Shown: positions 41,181 through 50,672 of the stretch, one piece after another
Layout of the letters: each line of letters begins with the position of its first letter
How positions within the stretch are numbered: position 1 is the stretch's first letter
Origin: Gammaproteobacteria bacterium
Lineage (GTDB): Bacteria > Pseudomonadota > Gammaproteobacteria > WFUO01
Direction of reading: 5' to 3'
Length of the DNA stretch: 64,000 nt
Assembly (NCBI GenBank): GCA_015484945.1
Contig: WFUO01000060.1
Coordinates: 1 to 64,000, forward strand
The notes under the pieces: model-generated
What the model saw: the letters and a program-made list of their open reading frames with translations, nothing else
Databases searched by the model: none
What the model was told of the DNA's origin: nothing
Translations under genes and position numbers: made by a program

Positions 41181-41750
41181 ATGCGTCGATTGCTCGTGCT
41201 GTTGAGTGTGTTTTTGCTGACGGGTTGTCTGGGTCAGAGCGTCAATCCTGTGAGCCCGGCCTCGCTCGCCGAAATGGACAGACGTCTGACCGGAAGCTGG
41301 AGAATGAGGGGTATCGACAAGGCAACCGGCAGGGTCAAGGGCATTCTTTGGTTGCATATCGGTCCCAGGTACAGCGAGCAGCCCTATCTGCAGGGGGTGA
41401 TGCTGTCTTTCGAGCGTGGGGTGATGAAAGTGAGCCAATACCTGTTGCATACGAGCAGGGTTGGTAACATATATTTCCTGAATATCAAGAGCGTGGTCGA
41501 TGGAAAACCCTCTGACCACTACATGATCATGAGATATACAATCGATGACAGGGGCTTGAGTCTGTATTTTCCCCTGCAACGTAAACTACGCGCGCTCATC
41601 GAGTCTGGCAGGCTGAAGGGGGTCGTCAAGGGCAGCTTCTCCAGCGTGACGTTGACCGATACCTCCGAGCAACTGGCCAGAGTGCTGTCCAGGAGTGCTG
41701 ACGAGATATTCGACAGCCGGGCATTTGGTCCGTTTCAGCGTATCAGGTAG
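41181..41750 (+). CDS. Putative lipoprotein, unknown family
   Basis: The 189-residue protein has a short lipoprotein signal peptide with the lipobox LTGC (Cys15). The mature part contains LTGSWRMRGIDKATGRVKG and is rich in predicted beta strands (SVVDGKPSDHYMIMRYTIDD), reminiscent of lipocalin-like folds, but I do not recognise a family. ATG 41181 follows GGGAGA by 6 nt. The gene sits alone between the pnp terminator and the convergent yheT-like gene. Function unknown. Confidence 0.7.
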   Translation: MRRLLVLLSVFLLTGCLGQSVNPVSPASLAEMDRRLTGSWRMRGIDKATGRVKGILWLHIGPRYSEQPYLQGVMLSFERGVMKVSQYLLHTSRVGNIYFLNIKSVVDGKPSDHYMIMRYTIDDRGLSLYFPLQRKLRALIESGRLKGVVKGSFSSVTLTDTSEQLARVLSRSADEIFDSRAFGPFQRIR

Positions 41751-41765
41751 TTATTCCTGCGCTGT

Positions 41766-42749
41766 CTAACCTGTTTGCGTATTCGCCACACAACATTGCT
41801 CGATCTCTTCCGGGATCCGCGATTCCAGCCAGTAACGTGGACGCAGCAGGCCGGCCGATTCGACGAATCCCACATGGCCACCACTGTCCGACAGCTCCAA
41901 TGTGACGACATCCGACAATTCGTCTGCATCGGGAATCGCGTCCGGGTACATGAAGGGGTCGTTACGGGCATGAATCAGCAGCAGTGGGGTCGTGACACGG
42001 CGCAGATATTGCCTGGCCGAGCAATGCGCGTAGTAGTTCTCAACATCGGTGAACCCGTGCACCGGGGCCGTGTAGGTATCGTCAAACTCGAACAGGTCAC
42101 GCGCTCGCCGGAGACGATCGCGGTCGAACCCAGCCGGAATATCGCGGTGCTTGGCGAGCACGGTAGATACCATGCGGCGTATCAGTGAGCGTTGATAGAT
42201 GCGCGAGAAGCCGTGCCGGAGCCGTTCCGCGCACTTGTGGAGTTCGTAAGGTGTGGATACCGCGATGGCAGCGCATAGCGGCAATGGCTTTTCATGATCA
42301 CTGAGCCATTTGATCAGGACGCTGCCACCGAGTGAGATACCGACCACGGCGATCGGCACATCCGGCTCGTCGAGTCGTATTTTCTGAAACACCGTTTCGA
42401 CATCCGTGGTGTCACAGGCATGGTAGCGGCGGGGCAGGCGGTTGGGTTCGCCACTGCAGCCGCGAAAGTGCATGACCACGGCACGCCAGCCCCGTTTTCT
42501 GAACGCATGCAACAGGCCGGCGGCATATCGTGAGCGGCTGGAGCCTTCAAGACCATGCAGCAGCAACACCAAAGGTGACGATGCGGTGCCGTCCAGCCAG
42601 TCCAGATCGATGAAGTCGCCATCCTGAAGCTCGATGCGTTCCCTGCGCAGAGGGGGTGGCTGGATCCGGCGCAACTGCCCGGCCCACAGGGTCTGCAAAT
42701 GAGCGCCGGGCAGCCACCAGGCGGGTCGAAAACGGCTGCGGACGATCAC
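41766..42749 (-). CDS. yheT: Alpha/beta hydrolase, YheT family
   Basis: The 327-residue protein belongs to the YheT-type (UPF0017, COG0429) hydrolases: [12 protein letters not shown] at the N-terminus, [12 protein letters not shown] as oxyanion loop, nucleophile Ser in VGISLGGS, Asp in HARNDPFM and His in SGGHVGFV. Substrates are poorly defined; esterase activity on small lipid or acyl esters is known for relatives. Its start overlaps the acs stop by 4 bp (ATGA), so it is translated behind acs. Confidence 0.88.
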   Translation of the reverse strand: MIVRSRFRPAWWLPGAHLQTLWAGQLRRIQPPPLRRERIELQDGDFIDLDWLDGTASSPLVLLLHGLEGSSRSRYAAGLLHAFRKRGWRAVVMHFRGCSGEPNRLPRRYHACDTTDVETVFQKIRLDEPDVPIAVVGISLGGSVLIKWLSDHEKPLPLCAAIAVSTPYELHKCAERLRHGFSRIYQRSLIRRMVSTVLAKHRDIPAGFDRDRLRRARDLFEFDDTYTAPVHGFTDVENYYAHCSARQYLRRVTTPLLLIHARNDPFMYPDAIPDADELSDVVTLELSDSGGHVGFVESAGLLRPRYWLESRIPEEIEQCCVANTQTG

Positions 42750-44692
42750 GCGCGGTTTTCTGGTTCGATCCGGTTTTCCAGCAGGTGTTCGACCACCGAG
42801 GGATCGGCCAGGGTAGATGTATCGCCAAGATCGTCAACATCGCCAGCGGCGATCTTGCGCAGGATACGGCGCATGATCTTGCCAGAGCGTGTCTTGGGCA
42901 GGCCAGGCGCATACTGAATCACATCCGGTGTGGCGATGGGACCGATCTCGTTGCGCACGTGCTGGATCAGTTCCCTGTGCAGTTCGTCACTGTCCTCGAT
43001 ACCCGCCATCAGCGTTACGAAGGCATAGATACCCTGGCCCTTGATCGCATGCGAATAGCCAACCACAGCGGCCTCGGCCACCGACGGATGCAATACCAGC
43101 GCGCTCTCGATTTCTGCCGTACCAAGACGATGCCCGGACACATTGAGTACATCATCGACGCGTCCGGTGATCCAGTAGTAGCCATCGGCATCCCGTCTTG
43201 CGCCATCACCGGTGAAATACATCCCGGGCCAGGCACTGAAATAGGTGTCGATGAAACGCTGGTGGTCACCATACACGGTACGCATCTGGCCGGGCCATGA
43301 GCGCAACATCACCAGGTTGCCGGTACATTCGCCTTCCAGCAAGCGGCCGTCGTCATCGACGATACCCGGTTCGACGCCGAAGAAGGGCAGGCTGGCCGAA
43401 CCGGGCTTCATGTCCACCGCACCTGGCAACCCCGTGATCAGATGCCCACCGGTCTCGGTCTGCCACCAGGTATCCACGATCGGACAACGTCCGTCGCCGA
43501 CCACATGATAATACCATTCCCAGGCTTCCGGGTTGATTGGTTCGCCTACGGTGCCGAGCAGACGCAAAGACTTGCGCGAGGTCTTCTTGACTGGTGTGTC
43601 GCCCTCACGCATCAACGCGCGTATCGCTGTGGGTGCGGTATAGAAGGTGGCGACATCGTGCTTGTCACAGACTTGCCAGAAGCGCGAGGCATCGGGCCAG
43701 GTGGGAATGCCTTCGAACATCAGTGTGATGGCACCATTGGCCAGCGGACCATAGATGATATAGGTGTGCCCGGTGATCCAACCGACATCGGCCGTGCACC
43801 AATAGACCTCGCCATCCTTGTAATCGAACACATACTTGTGGGTGATGGCGGCGTACAACAGGTAGCCTGCGGTCGTATGCAACACACCCTTGGGCTTCCC
43901 GGTAGAGCCCGAGGTGTACAGAATGAACAGCGGGTCTTCGGCATCCATGATCTCGGGCGGACAATCGGCCGATACGGTGGCCATGGCCTCGTGATACCAG
44001 ACATCGCGCTCCGCATGCCAGTCGATTTCGCCGCCGGTGTGTCGTACGGTCAGAACGGTATGCACATTTGGGCATTCGGCCACGGCCTTGTCGGTGTTGG
44101 ATTTCAGGGGAATATGGCGGCCGCCACGCACGCCCTGATCGGCAGTGATGATCACGCGGCAATCGGAGTCGAGGATCCGGTCCTTGAGCGATTCGGGCGA
44201 GAAACCGCCGAACACGACCGAATGCACGGCACCAATACGAGCGCAGGCGAGCATGGCATAGGCGGCCTCTGGAATCATGGGCATATAGATGCATACCCGG
44301 TCACCCTTGCGCACGCCTCGTTCCTTGAGCACATTGGCCAGTTTGCAGACCTGTTCGTGCAATTCGCGATAGGTGATCTTCAGATCCTTGCCCGGATCGT
44401 CGGACTCCCAGATGATGGCGGTCTGGTCGCCGCGTGTTTTCAGGTGGCGGTCGATACAGTTGACCGTCACATTGATCTTGCCACCCTCGAACCAGCGAAT
44501 ATCGGCGGTGTTGAAATCCCAGTGCTGTACCCGGTCCCAGGTCTTTTCCCAGCTCAGAAACCTTTGCGCCTGTTCCGCCCAGAAGCCATCCGGATCCTCG
44601 ATCGATCTCTGGTACATCTGCTGGTAGCGTGTCTGGTCGATGTGTGCCTGTTCGACAAAGGCGGGGGAGGGTGAATAGCGCTTTTCGGTCAC
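42746..44692 (-). CDS. acs: Acetyl-CoA synthetase (AMP-forming)
   Basis: Acs activates acetate to acetyl-CoA via acetyl-AMP. The 648-residue enzyme has the ATP-binding P-loop [11 protein letters not shown], the WWQTETGG motif, the YFTGDGA hinge region, and the acetylatable Lys in [10 protein letters not shown] near the C-terminus. The ORF opens at ATG 44725, but GTG 44692 is 9 nt from a clear GAGGAG and gives the usual length (652 in E. coli). A TTGACA lies upstream at 44796-44801, but no well-spaced -10 was found. The hydrolase gene overlaps its 3' end. Confidence 0.96.
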   Translation of the reverse strand: MTEKRYSPSPAFVEQAHIDQTRYQQMYQRSIEDPDGFWAEQAQRFLSWEKTWDRVQHWDFNTADIRWFEGGKINVTVNCIDRHLKTRGDQTAIIWESDDPGKDLKITYRELHEQVCKLANVLKERGVRKGDRVCIYMPMIPEAAYAMLACARIGAVHSVVFGGFSPESLKDRILDSDCRVIITADQGVRGGRHIPLKSNTDKAVAECPNVHTVLTVRHTGGEIDWHAERDVWYHEAMATVSADCPPEIMDAEDPLFILYTSGSTGKPKGVLHTTAGYLLYAAITHKYVFDYKDGEVYWCTADVGWITGHTYIIYGPLANGAITLMFEGIPTWPDASRFWQVCDKHDVATFYTAPTAIRALMREGDTPVKKTSRKSLRLLGTVGEPINPEAWEWYYHVVGDGRCPIVDTWWQTETGGHLITGLPGAVDMKPGSASLPFFGVEPGIVDDDGRLLEGECTGNLVMLRSWPGQMRTVYGDHQRFIDTYFSAWPGMYFTGDGARRDADGYYWITGRVDDVLNVSGHRLGTAEIESALVLHPSVAEAAVVGYSHAIKGQGIYAFVTLMAGIEDSDELHRELIQHVRNEIGPIATPDVIQYAPGLPKTRSGKIMRRILRKIAAGDVDDLGDTSTLADPSVVEHLLENRIEPENRA

Positions 44693-44813
44693 GATTGTGT
44701 TCTCCTCACGGTAGCCGTTGGCCATGGGCGGGACGCCGGTTTCGCCAGTGCATGGGTTGATCGGATTTTCCTATACTTTCCCAGCCGTTAGTCATTGTCA
44801 ACCGTGCAACCGG

Positions 44814-45257
44814 TCAGCCGAAAAGGCGCTGCCACCAGCGCCTGCGGCTGCCGGTTTGAGGAAGGGCATCCTGAAGGTCCACGGGAGGCAGCGTCGATAC
44901 GATCCAGCCGGGTAGCGGTGGGTTGTCGCTGAATCCGCAGGTGACACCGAGGTTGTTGGGATCAAAGATCTTGATGAAGGAAGGCTTTTCCCGGTCATCA
45001 ACATAGACGATGCCGCAGTAGTCCTCCTGGTGTTCAGCACGTAACAGCTTGTTGATTTCGTCGATGAAACGCAACAGATCCTCGCGTGAAGCCGGTTTGG
45101 CAGGAGGTGTCTCGCCGACCGCGTAGATATAGAAATCGGCATGCCTGTCCTTTAGTGCCTGCCACAGGGCATCGAGCTGATGCCAGCGCAGGATACCGGT
45201 AAAGCTGCCGCGGAAGGCAGTGACAAAATCGCTGTTATGTTCAACCGGCTTTGGCAT
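44814..45257 (-). CDS. Conserved-looking hypothetical protein after gluQ
   Basis: The 147-residue soluble protein has no signal peptide or membrane helix. It reads as a compact alpha/beta domain (FVTAFRGSFTGIL, HADFYIYAVGE, EDYCGIVYVDDREKPSFIKIFDP) with a Trp/Arg-rich C-terminus (RRRWWQRLFG). I do not recognise a family. The frame opens further upstream inside gluQ; I take ATG 45257, which still overlaps the gluQ end by 17 bp, suggesting coupling. Function unknown. Confidence 0.65.
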   Translation of the reverse strand: MPKPVEHNSDFVTAFRGSFTGILRWHQLDALWQALKDRHADFYIYAVGETPPAKPASREDLLRFIDEINKLLRAEHQEDYCGIVYVDDREKPSFIKIFDPNNLGVTCGFSDNPPLPGWIVSTLPPVDLQDALPQTGSRRRWWQRLFG

Positions 45258-46179
45258 CGATGGGGGCTCCCATGGCTTGGCTGGTGACGGCGGGTATCCG
45301 GGTAATGTCCCAGTGATGTATGGCCCAGTGCCAGATATCAGCAGTGTCAGCATGCATGAGTTCATCGGGGGGTTGCTGGCCAAGGAATTGCAAGGCATGA
45401 AACAGCTCCATGCCGGGCCGACGCAGATCCAGTGCTGCGGCACCGGTCTGTTTGCTAAGCTTTTGTCCCTGGCTGTTGACTACCACTGGCAAGTGCAGGT
45501 AACCGGGCGTTGGCAGGTCAAGAAGCCGTTGCAGGTAGATTTGTCGCGTGGTTGAGCCGAGCAGGTCCGTCCCGCGCACGACTTCAGTGATGCCCTGTTG
45601 CGCATCATCGACGACCACAGCCAACTGGTAGGCGAAAAGGCCATCTCCGCGGCGAACGACGAAGTCACCGACATCCCTTTCCAGATGCTGGGTACAGTTT
45701 CCCTGTAAGGCATCATCGAAGGTGATCTCGCTGTCACACACCCGTACGCGGATCGCGCCACGTGTCAGGTCCGTGACCGTGTTCGCGCGGCATGTTCCGG
45801 GATAGATGAAGCCGTCAGGGCTATGGATGGCCGTCTGTCTCAGCTTGCTGCGGGTGCACAGGCAGGTGAAACAGTGTCCGGCATCGATCAGATTGCCCAA
45901 TGCCTCGTGGTAGGCATCGAGCATGTGTGATTGCCAGCGGATATCGCCGTCCCATTCGAAGCCCAGCCGTTCCAGGCTCGCAAGGATGTCATCGGCTGCA
46001 CCGGGCACGTTGCGGGGTTCATCGATATCCTCGATACGCACCAGCCATTCGCCATGCCGTACCCGCGCCTGAAGATAGCTGCCCACGGCAGCCACCAGTG
46101 AACCGAAGTGAAGTGGCCCGGTAGGTGATGGCGCGAATCGGCCACGATAGCGTGTGCTTGAGGTTTCCCGTGTCTTCAT
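45241..46179 (-). CDS. gluQ: Glutamyl-Q tRNA(Asp) synthetase
   Basis: GluQRS glutamylates queuosine at position 34 of tRNA-Asp. The 312-residue protein is a truncated GluRS catalytic core: RFAPSPTGPLHFGSLVAA (HIGH-like), a Zn-site set (CLCTRSK plus a downstream YPGTC), and the KLSKQ form of KMSKS. It lacks an anticodon-binding domain, as expected. ATG 46191 is an alternative start. It lies downstream of dksA, as in E. coli, and depends on queuosine, whose precursor pathway is represented here by queF. Confidence 0.93.
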   Translation of the reverse strand: MKTRETSSTRYRGRFAPSPTGPLHFGSLVAAVGSYLQARVRHGEWLVRIEDIDEPRNVPGAADDILASLERLGFEWDGDIRWQSHMLDAYHEALGNLIDAGHCFTCLCTRSKLRQTAIHSPDGFIYPGTCRANTVTDLTRGAIRVRVCDSEITFDDALQGNCTQHLERDVGDFVVRRGDGLFAYQLAVVVDDAQQGITEVVRGTDLLGSTTRQIYLQRLLDLPTPGYLHLPVVVNSQGQKLSKQTGAAALDLRRPGMELFHALQFLGQQPPDELMHADTADIWHWAIHHWDITRIPAVTSQAMGAPIDAKAG

Positions 46180-46285
46180 GATGGCCGGCATATACGTGAC
46201 GGGATGCCAAAACGGCCCCGATAGCGGCAGTATGCATGAAGCGGGCAGCCGGTCTCAAGTCCGGCCGGGGATATCCGTGTATGAT

Positions 46286-46942
46286 TCAGCCGCGCTGTTT
46301 TTCGCGGATCTCGTCCAGGGTCTTGCAGTCGATGCACAGGGTGGCCGTGGGGCGCGCTTCCAGGCGTCGAATGCCGATCTCGATACCACAGGATTCACAG
46401 TATCCATATTCGCCGTTTTCCAGATCGATCAAGGATTCCTCGATCTTCTTGATCAATTTGCGCTCACGATCCCTGGCGCGCAGTTCGAGGCTGAACTCGG
46501 ATTCCTGCGTGGCGCGGTCGTTGGGATCCGGGAAGTTGGCCGCCTCGTCCTGCATGTGATGCACGGTACGATCGACTTCCTCCATCAGCTCGCGTTTCCA
46601 GCCCAGCAACAGGTTGCGGAAGTGTTCGCGCTGGGCCTCATTCATGTATTCCTCGCCCTTCTTTTCCTTGTAGGGCGTGAAATCGTCATATTGGTCACTG
46701 CTGGTGCGCTTTTTGACCGTGGTTTTCTTGGTTGTCTTCTTTTTCTTTGAAACGGCTTTTTTAGCGGCAACCTTTTTCTTCTTCACAGCAGTCTTTTTCT
46801 TCGTGACGGTTTTTTTCTTGGTCACGGTCTTCTTTTTGCTGACAGCCTTCCTGGTCGCGGCCTTTTTGCTCACGGTCTTTTTGGCGGCAGCCTTCTTTTT
46901 GGCTGGCGTCTTCTTTGCGGTTTTCTTGCTGGCTTTGGGCAT
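46286..46942 (-). CDS. dksA: RNA polymerase-binding factor DksA with lysine-rich extension
   Basis: DksA acts with ppGpp in the RNA polymerase secondary channel. The C-terminal part (about residues 95-218) matches E. coli DksA closely: coiled-coil tip [17 protein letters not shown], and a four-Cys zinc finger (CESCG, CIDC). It is preceded by about 85 residues made almost entirely of Lys, Ala, Thr, Val and Ser with repeated KKKTVTKKK units, resembling histone H1-like tails and absent from E. coli DksA (151 residues). ATG 46942 is 6 nt after AGGAG; ATG 46945 is only 3 nt away. Confidence 0.93.
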   Translation of the reverse strand: MPKASKKTAKKTPAKKKAAAKKTVSKKAATRKAVSKKKTVTKKKTVTKKKTAVKKKKVAAKKAVSKKKKTTKKTTVKKRTSSDQYDDFTPYKEKKGEEYMNEAQREHFRNLLLGWKRELMEEVDRTVHHMQDEAANFPDPNDRATQESEFSLELRARDRERKLIKKIEESLIDLENGEYGYCESCGIEIGIRRLEARPTATLCIDCKTLDEIREKQRG

Positions 46943-47176
46943 CATCCACTCCTGCCTGTGAATATCGCCGATATCCGCACGGATTCAGTGTCCGGAATTC
47001 GGTAAGCCTCCGGATTCTACACAAACCGGGCGATTTTACAACCACTGAGGGAGCATCACCCACACGGATTACGGGTCGAATATCGGCGCGTTTCCCAGTA
47101 TCCTACGCGCCAGTTTTTCGGAAGTTCCGGCGGTCTCGTTCGGGTTGACGGACTTCCTTCACCCGGACATGAATCG

Positions 47177-47938
47177 ATGAGTAACCTGCAAGCCCTGTTG
47201 TTCGATGTCGATGGCACTCTGGCGGATACCGAGAAAGACGGTCACCGCGTGGCCTTCAACCGCGCTTTCAGCGAGGCCGGACTGGACTGGCGATGGTCGG
47301 TGGACACCTATGCTGAATTGCTGTCGGTGACAGGCGGCAAAGAGCGCATCCGATATTATCTGGACCACTATTTGCCGGCGTTCGAGCCACCCGGCAAGGC
47401 CGATGAATGGATTGCCGGTCTGCACGCCGCCAAGACCCGTCATTACACCGGCATGCTGTCGCAAGGCCTGATACCGCTGCGCCCCGGCGTACGGCGCCTG
47501 CTGCGTGAGGCCAGGGAGGCCGGCCTGCGTCTGGCGATTGCCACCACCACCACGCCAGCCAATGTGACGGCCCTGCTGGAGCATTCGCTGGCGCCCGGAT
47601 CGAGCGACTGGTTCGAGGTCATCGCCGCCGGTGATGTCGTACCCGCCAAGAAACCGGCGCCGGACATCTATCACTATGCGCTGGCGCGGATGGGGCTGAA
47701 GCCGGAACAATGCCTTGCCTTCGAGGACTCGCGCAATGGTATTCTGTCTGCCACCGGCGCGGGGTTGAAGACCGTGATCACGGTCAACGACTATACGCGC
47801 AATGATGATTTCCATGAGGCCGTGGTGGTGCTGAGCCACCTTGGAGAACCGGACCAGCCCTTCGAGGTGCTGGCAGGAGACACGGGTGATGCAAGCCATG
47901 TGGACATTCCACTGCTGGAGCGCCTGCACAGGGATTGA
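47177..47938 (+). CDS. HAD-superfamily phosphatase, CbbY-like
   Basis: The 253-residue protein is a HAD hydrolase with motif I LFDVDGTLADTE, motif II in ATTTTPAN, the motif III Lys in AKKPAPDIY and motif IV in FEDSRNG. The cap domain and VTGGKERIRYYL resemble CbbY, which dephosphorylates the Rubisco inhibitor xylulose-1,5-bisphosphate. It could also be a beta-phosphoglucomutase-like enzyme. No Calvin-cycle gene is adjacent, so the role is inferred from sequence only. The stop is followed closely by the aminotransferase gene. Confidence 0.8.
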   Translation: MSNLQALLFDVDGTLADTEKDGHRVAFNRAFSEAGLDWRWSVDTYAELLSVTGGKERIRYYLDHYLPAFEPPGKADEWIAGLHAAKTRHYTGMLSQGLIPLRPGVRRLLREAREAGLRLAIATTTTPANVTALLEHSLAPGSSDWFEVIAAGDVVPAKKPAPDIYHYALARMGLKPEQCLAFEDSRNGILSATGAGLKTVITVNDYTRNDDFHEAVVVLSHLGEPDQPFEVLAGDTGDASHVDIPLLERLHRD

Positions 47939-47940
47939 CG

Positions 47941-49098
47941 ATGACTGAGCTGGCTGCGCGCCTGGCGGCCATCGAGCCGTTCCGGGTCATGGCCCTGCTG
48001 GCGCGGGCGCGCGAGCTGGAGGCTGCTGGCCGTTCCATCGTGCATATGGAGATCGGCGAGCCCGATTTCGAGTCGCCGGCGGCGGTGGTGGCCGCCGGCA
48101 TCGACGCCCTGCAGCGCGGCCGCACCCATTACACGCCAGCCGCCGGCCTGCCGGCTCTGCGCGAGTCGATCGCCTCTTATTACGCGCACCGTTATGGTGT
48201 CGATGTGCCGCCCTCCCGCATCCTGATTACGCCGGGGGCCTCCGGCGCCCTGTTGCTGGCCATGGCCGCGCTGATCAATCCGGGCGCCAAGGTCATGCAC
48301 ACCGACCCCGGCTACCCCTGCAACCGCAATTTCGTGCGCTTGTTCGATGCCGAACCGGTAAGCGTGAGACTGGATGCCGCGGACGGCTTCCGGCTTGACG
48401 TGCAACGCCTGCGGGAGGCCTGGCAGCCTGGTATCCGGGTGCTGATATTGGCCTCGCCGTCCAATCCTACCGGTGCGGTACTGGATGCCGGCACCCTTCG
48501 TGAGATCGCCGCGTTTGCACACAAGCGCGGCGCCACGGTAATCATGGACGAGATCTATCACGGGCTGGTTTATGGTGAACCGGCGCCGACCATGCTTGCC
48601 TGTACCGATGAGGCATTGGTGATCAACAGTTTCTCCAAGTATTTTGGCATGACCGGCTGGCGGCTGGGCTGGCTGGTGGCCCCGCAAGCGATGATCCCGG
48701 GCCTGGACCGGCTGGCGCAAAACATATTTCTGGCCGCGCCGACCATGGCCCAGTATGCGGCCTGCGCGGTGTTCAAAGCCGATACGCTGGCCCAGTTGGA
48801 GGAGCGCCGTGAGGTGTTGCGGCAGCGCCGGGATTTCCTTGTTCCGGCGTTGCGTGATATCGGCTTCGGCATCGATGCCGACCCGCAGGGTGCTTTCTAC
48901 GCCTATGCAGACTGCAGTCATTTCAGCGACGACAGCCAGGCGCTGTGCGAGCGCTTGCTGGAGGATGTTGGTGTGGCGATCACCCCTGGTCTGGACTTTG
49001 GCGCCCATCAGGCGTCACGCTTCGTGCGTTTTGCCTGGACCACTGGCATGGCGCAACTCGAGGAGGGCGTGAGGCGATTACGGGAGGCATTGTCGTGA
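47941..49098 (+). CDS. PLP-dependent class I/II aminotransferase
   Basis: The 385-residue protein is an aspartate-aminotransferase-fold enzyme. It has the N-terminal HMEIGEPDFESP, the cofactor-binding ASPSNPTGAVL and MDEIYHGLVYG, the PLP-Lys in NSFSKYFGMTGWRLGW and the C-terminal carboxylate-binding Arg in RFVRFAW. The substrate cannot be told from the sequence. ATG 47941 is 2 bp after the HAD stop (an in-frame TTG lies at 47935). Its stop overlaps the next gene's GTG (GTGA), indicating a three-gene operon. Confidence 0.88.
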   Translation: MTELAARLAAIEPFRVMALLARARELEAAGRSIVHMEIGEPDFESPAAVVAAGIDALQRGRTHYTPAAGLPALRESIASYYAHRYGVDVPPSRILITPGASGALLLAMAALINPGAKVMHTDPGYPCNRNFVRLFDAEPVSVRLDAADGFRLDVQRLREAWQPGIRVLILASPSNPTGAVLDAGTLREIAAFAHKRGATVIMDEIYHGLVYGEPAPTMLACTDEALVINSFSKYFGMTGWRLGWLVAPQAMIPGLDRLAQNIFLAAPTMAQYAACAVFKADTLAQLEERREVLRQRRDFLVPALRDIGFGIDADPQGAFYAYADCSHFSDDSQALCERLLEDVGVAITPGLDFGAHQASRFVRFAWTTGMAQLEEGVRRLREALS

Positions 49099-50651
49099 GG
49101 CTGTTTCTGATATGGCTGCTGCCGCTGGTAGCGGTGGCTGGCGAGCCCGAGATACTGGCTTCCGGCTTGACGGCCATCGACAACATCGCGCTGGGTGACA
49201 GGGGCGAGGTCTATGCCACGCTGGAGCGCCGCGCGCCGCACGGACGCCTGGTGCGTATCCGCAATGGCAAGGCCGAGACCCTGATCACGGGCCTGGACCG
49301 ACCGGATGGGCTTGTCCGGCGCGGACCCTGGTTGTATCTGACCGAAGAGGTCGGAAATGGGCGCATCATTCGTTATGATCTGCGCACCGGCAAATGGAAG
49401 GTGCTGGCGAGACTGGCATATCCCGAGGGTATCGTTGCGGACGCCGACGGGACCCTGTGGATATCACTGGACCGGCGCCAGGGGCGTGTCGTGCGCCTGC
49501 GTCCTGGGGGCACGCCCGAGACCGTGATCACCGGCCTGAACCGGCCCGAGGGACTGTGCCGGGCAGCCGATGGCAGCCTGGCGATCGCCGAAACCGCGAC
49601 CGGTCGGGTGCTGGTCTGGCAAAAGCGGCGCCTGCGGGTACTGGCCGGTGGCCTGACAGAGCCGGATCAGCTTCATTGCGCCGCCAATGGCGACATCCTT
49701 GTCAGTGAGGATGCCGATCCCGGACGAATCTGGCGTATTCACAAGGGGCGCTCACAGGTGATCCACACAGGCCTGCGTTCGCCCCAGGGGTTGCGCGTGG
49801 ACGTTCAGGGTCGTATGTATGTGGCCGAGCAAGGCAGCGGGCGCCTGTTGCGCATGCAGGCAAGGCCGGCAGTGCTGTGGCGGCGGCTGGAGCGGGGTCT
49901 GTCGCTGGCGGTATTGCCATCCCCATTGACACCTTCCACGCGGGATCAGGCGATCAACGTACTGCGCATCGAGCCACGCTATTTTCGTTTTCATCTGCTG
50001 ATGGCCGCGGCAAGCAGAGATGGCAGGCCTTTGCCGGTTTGGGCCTGGGTACGCAAACATGGTCTGGTGGCCGCCATCAACGCCAGCATGTACCAGCGGG
50101 ACCATCGCACCAGTGTCGCTTACATGCGTCGGCATGCTTACCGCAACAATCCCCGCCTGAGCCGCGACAACAGCTTTCTGGTCTTTGACCCTGTTTCTCC
50201 CCGTCTGCCCGACGTGCGTCTGCTGGATCGCGAGTGTGACGATATCCGCAAGGGTCTGCGGCAATACCGGGTGGTGGTGCAGAGCATTCGCATGATCTCG
50301 TGCAAGGGCCGCAATGTCTGGTCGCCGCAGCCACAGCGCTGGAGTACGGCCTTGATCGCCCAGGATCGCCAGGGAAGGATATTGTTCATCCATGCGCGAC
50401 CCGCGTTGAGTACACACAGGTTGATCCGCATGCTGCAGACCCTGCCACTCGATATCATGCGCGCCATGTACGTGGAGGGCGGGCCCCAGGCGCAGCTCTA
50501 TATAGACAGCACCGGCGGACGTTTTCATTTCACCGGTCTGCCAGCCCCTGGGCTCGATAATGTCAAGTTTGGCAAGCTGGCCTGGCCGGTACCCAATGTG
50601 ATCGGCATCAGCCGCCGGTCGGATGCTGTCATCCCGCGGCCATCGGACTGA
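49095..50651 (+). CDS. Secreted beta-propeller/phosphodiester-glycosidase fusion
   Basis: The 518-residue protein has a signal peptide (RLFLIWLLPLVAVAG), then an NHL/SMP-30-like propeller (about residues 20-265) with repeated LDRPDGL, LNRPEGL and LRSPQGL blades. The C-terminal part (about 280-510) resembles the phosphodiester glycosidase/NAGPA-like (DUF2233) domain, with AAINASMY and a conserved YVEGGPQAQLYI ending. A role in processing envelope or extracellular glycans is likely but the substrate is unknown. GTG 49095 overlaps the aminotransferase stop and follows GGGAGG. Confidence 0.78.
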   Translation: MRLFLIWLLPLVAVAGEPEILASGLTAIDNIALGDRGEVYATLERRAPHGRLVRIRNGKAETLITGLDRPDGLVRRGPWLYLTEEVGNGRIIRYDLRTGKWKVLARLAYPEGIVADADGTLWISLDRRQGRVVRLRPGGTPETVITGLNRPEGLCRAADGSLAIAETATGRVLVWQKRRLRVLAGGLTEPDQLHCAANGDILVSEDADPGRIWRIHKGRSQVIHTGLRSPQGLRVDVQGRMYVAEQGSGRLLRMQARPAVLWRRLERGLSLAVLPSPLTPSTRDQAINVLRIEPRYFRFHLLMAAASRDGRPLPVWAWVRKHGLVAAINASMYQRDHRTSVAYMRRHAYRNNPRLSRDNSFLVFDPVSPRLPDVRLLDRECDDIRKGLRQYRVVVQSIRMISCKGRNVWSPQPQRWSTALIAQDRQGRILFIHARPALSTHRLIRMLQTLPLDIMRAMYVEGGPQAQLYIDSTGGRFHFTGLPAPGLDNVKFGKLAWPVPNVIGISRRSDAVIPRPSD

Positions 50652-50672
50652 CCGCTTGCCAGCGCCTCCGAT

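Noticed and set aside
39527-41182. 551-residue minus-strand ORF
   Set aside because: It is entirely opposite pnp, and its composition (His/Gln/Asp/Leu-rich) is that of an antisense shadow.
43442-44674. 410-residue plus-strand ORF opposite acs
   Set aside because: acs is unequivocal on the minus strand with catalytic motifs and start site; the plus frame has no motif or ribosome site.
44770-44801. acs promoter from TTGACA on the minus strand
   Set aside because: The nearest -10-like sequence (TATAGG) is 20 bp away, too far for a confident pair.
47791-49008. 405-residue minus-strand ORF
   Set aside because: Antisense to the aminotransferase gene, which has all PLP-binding motifs.
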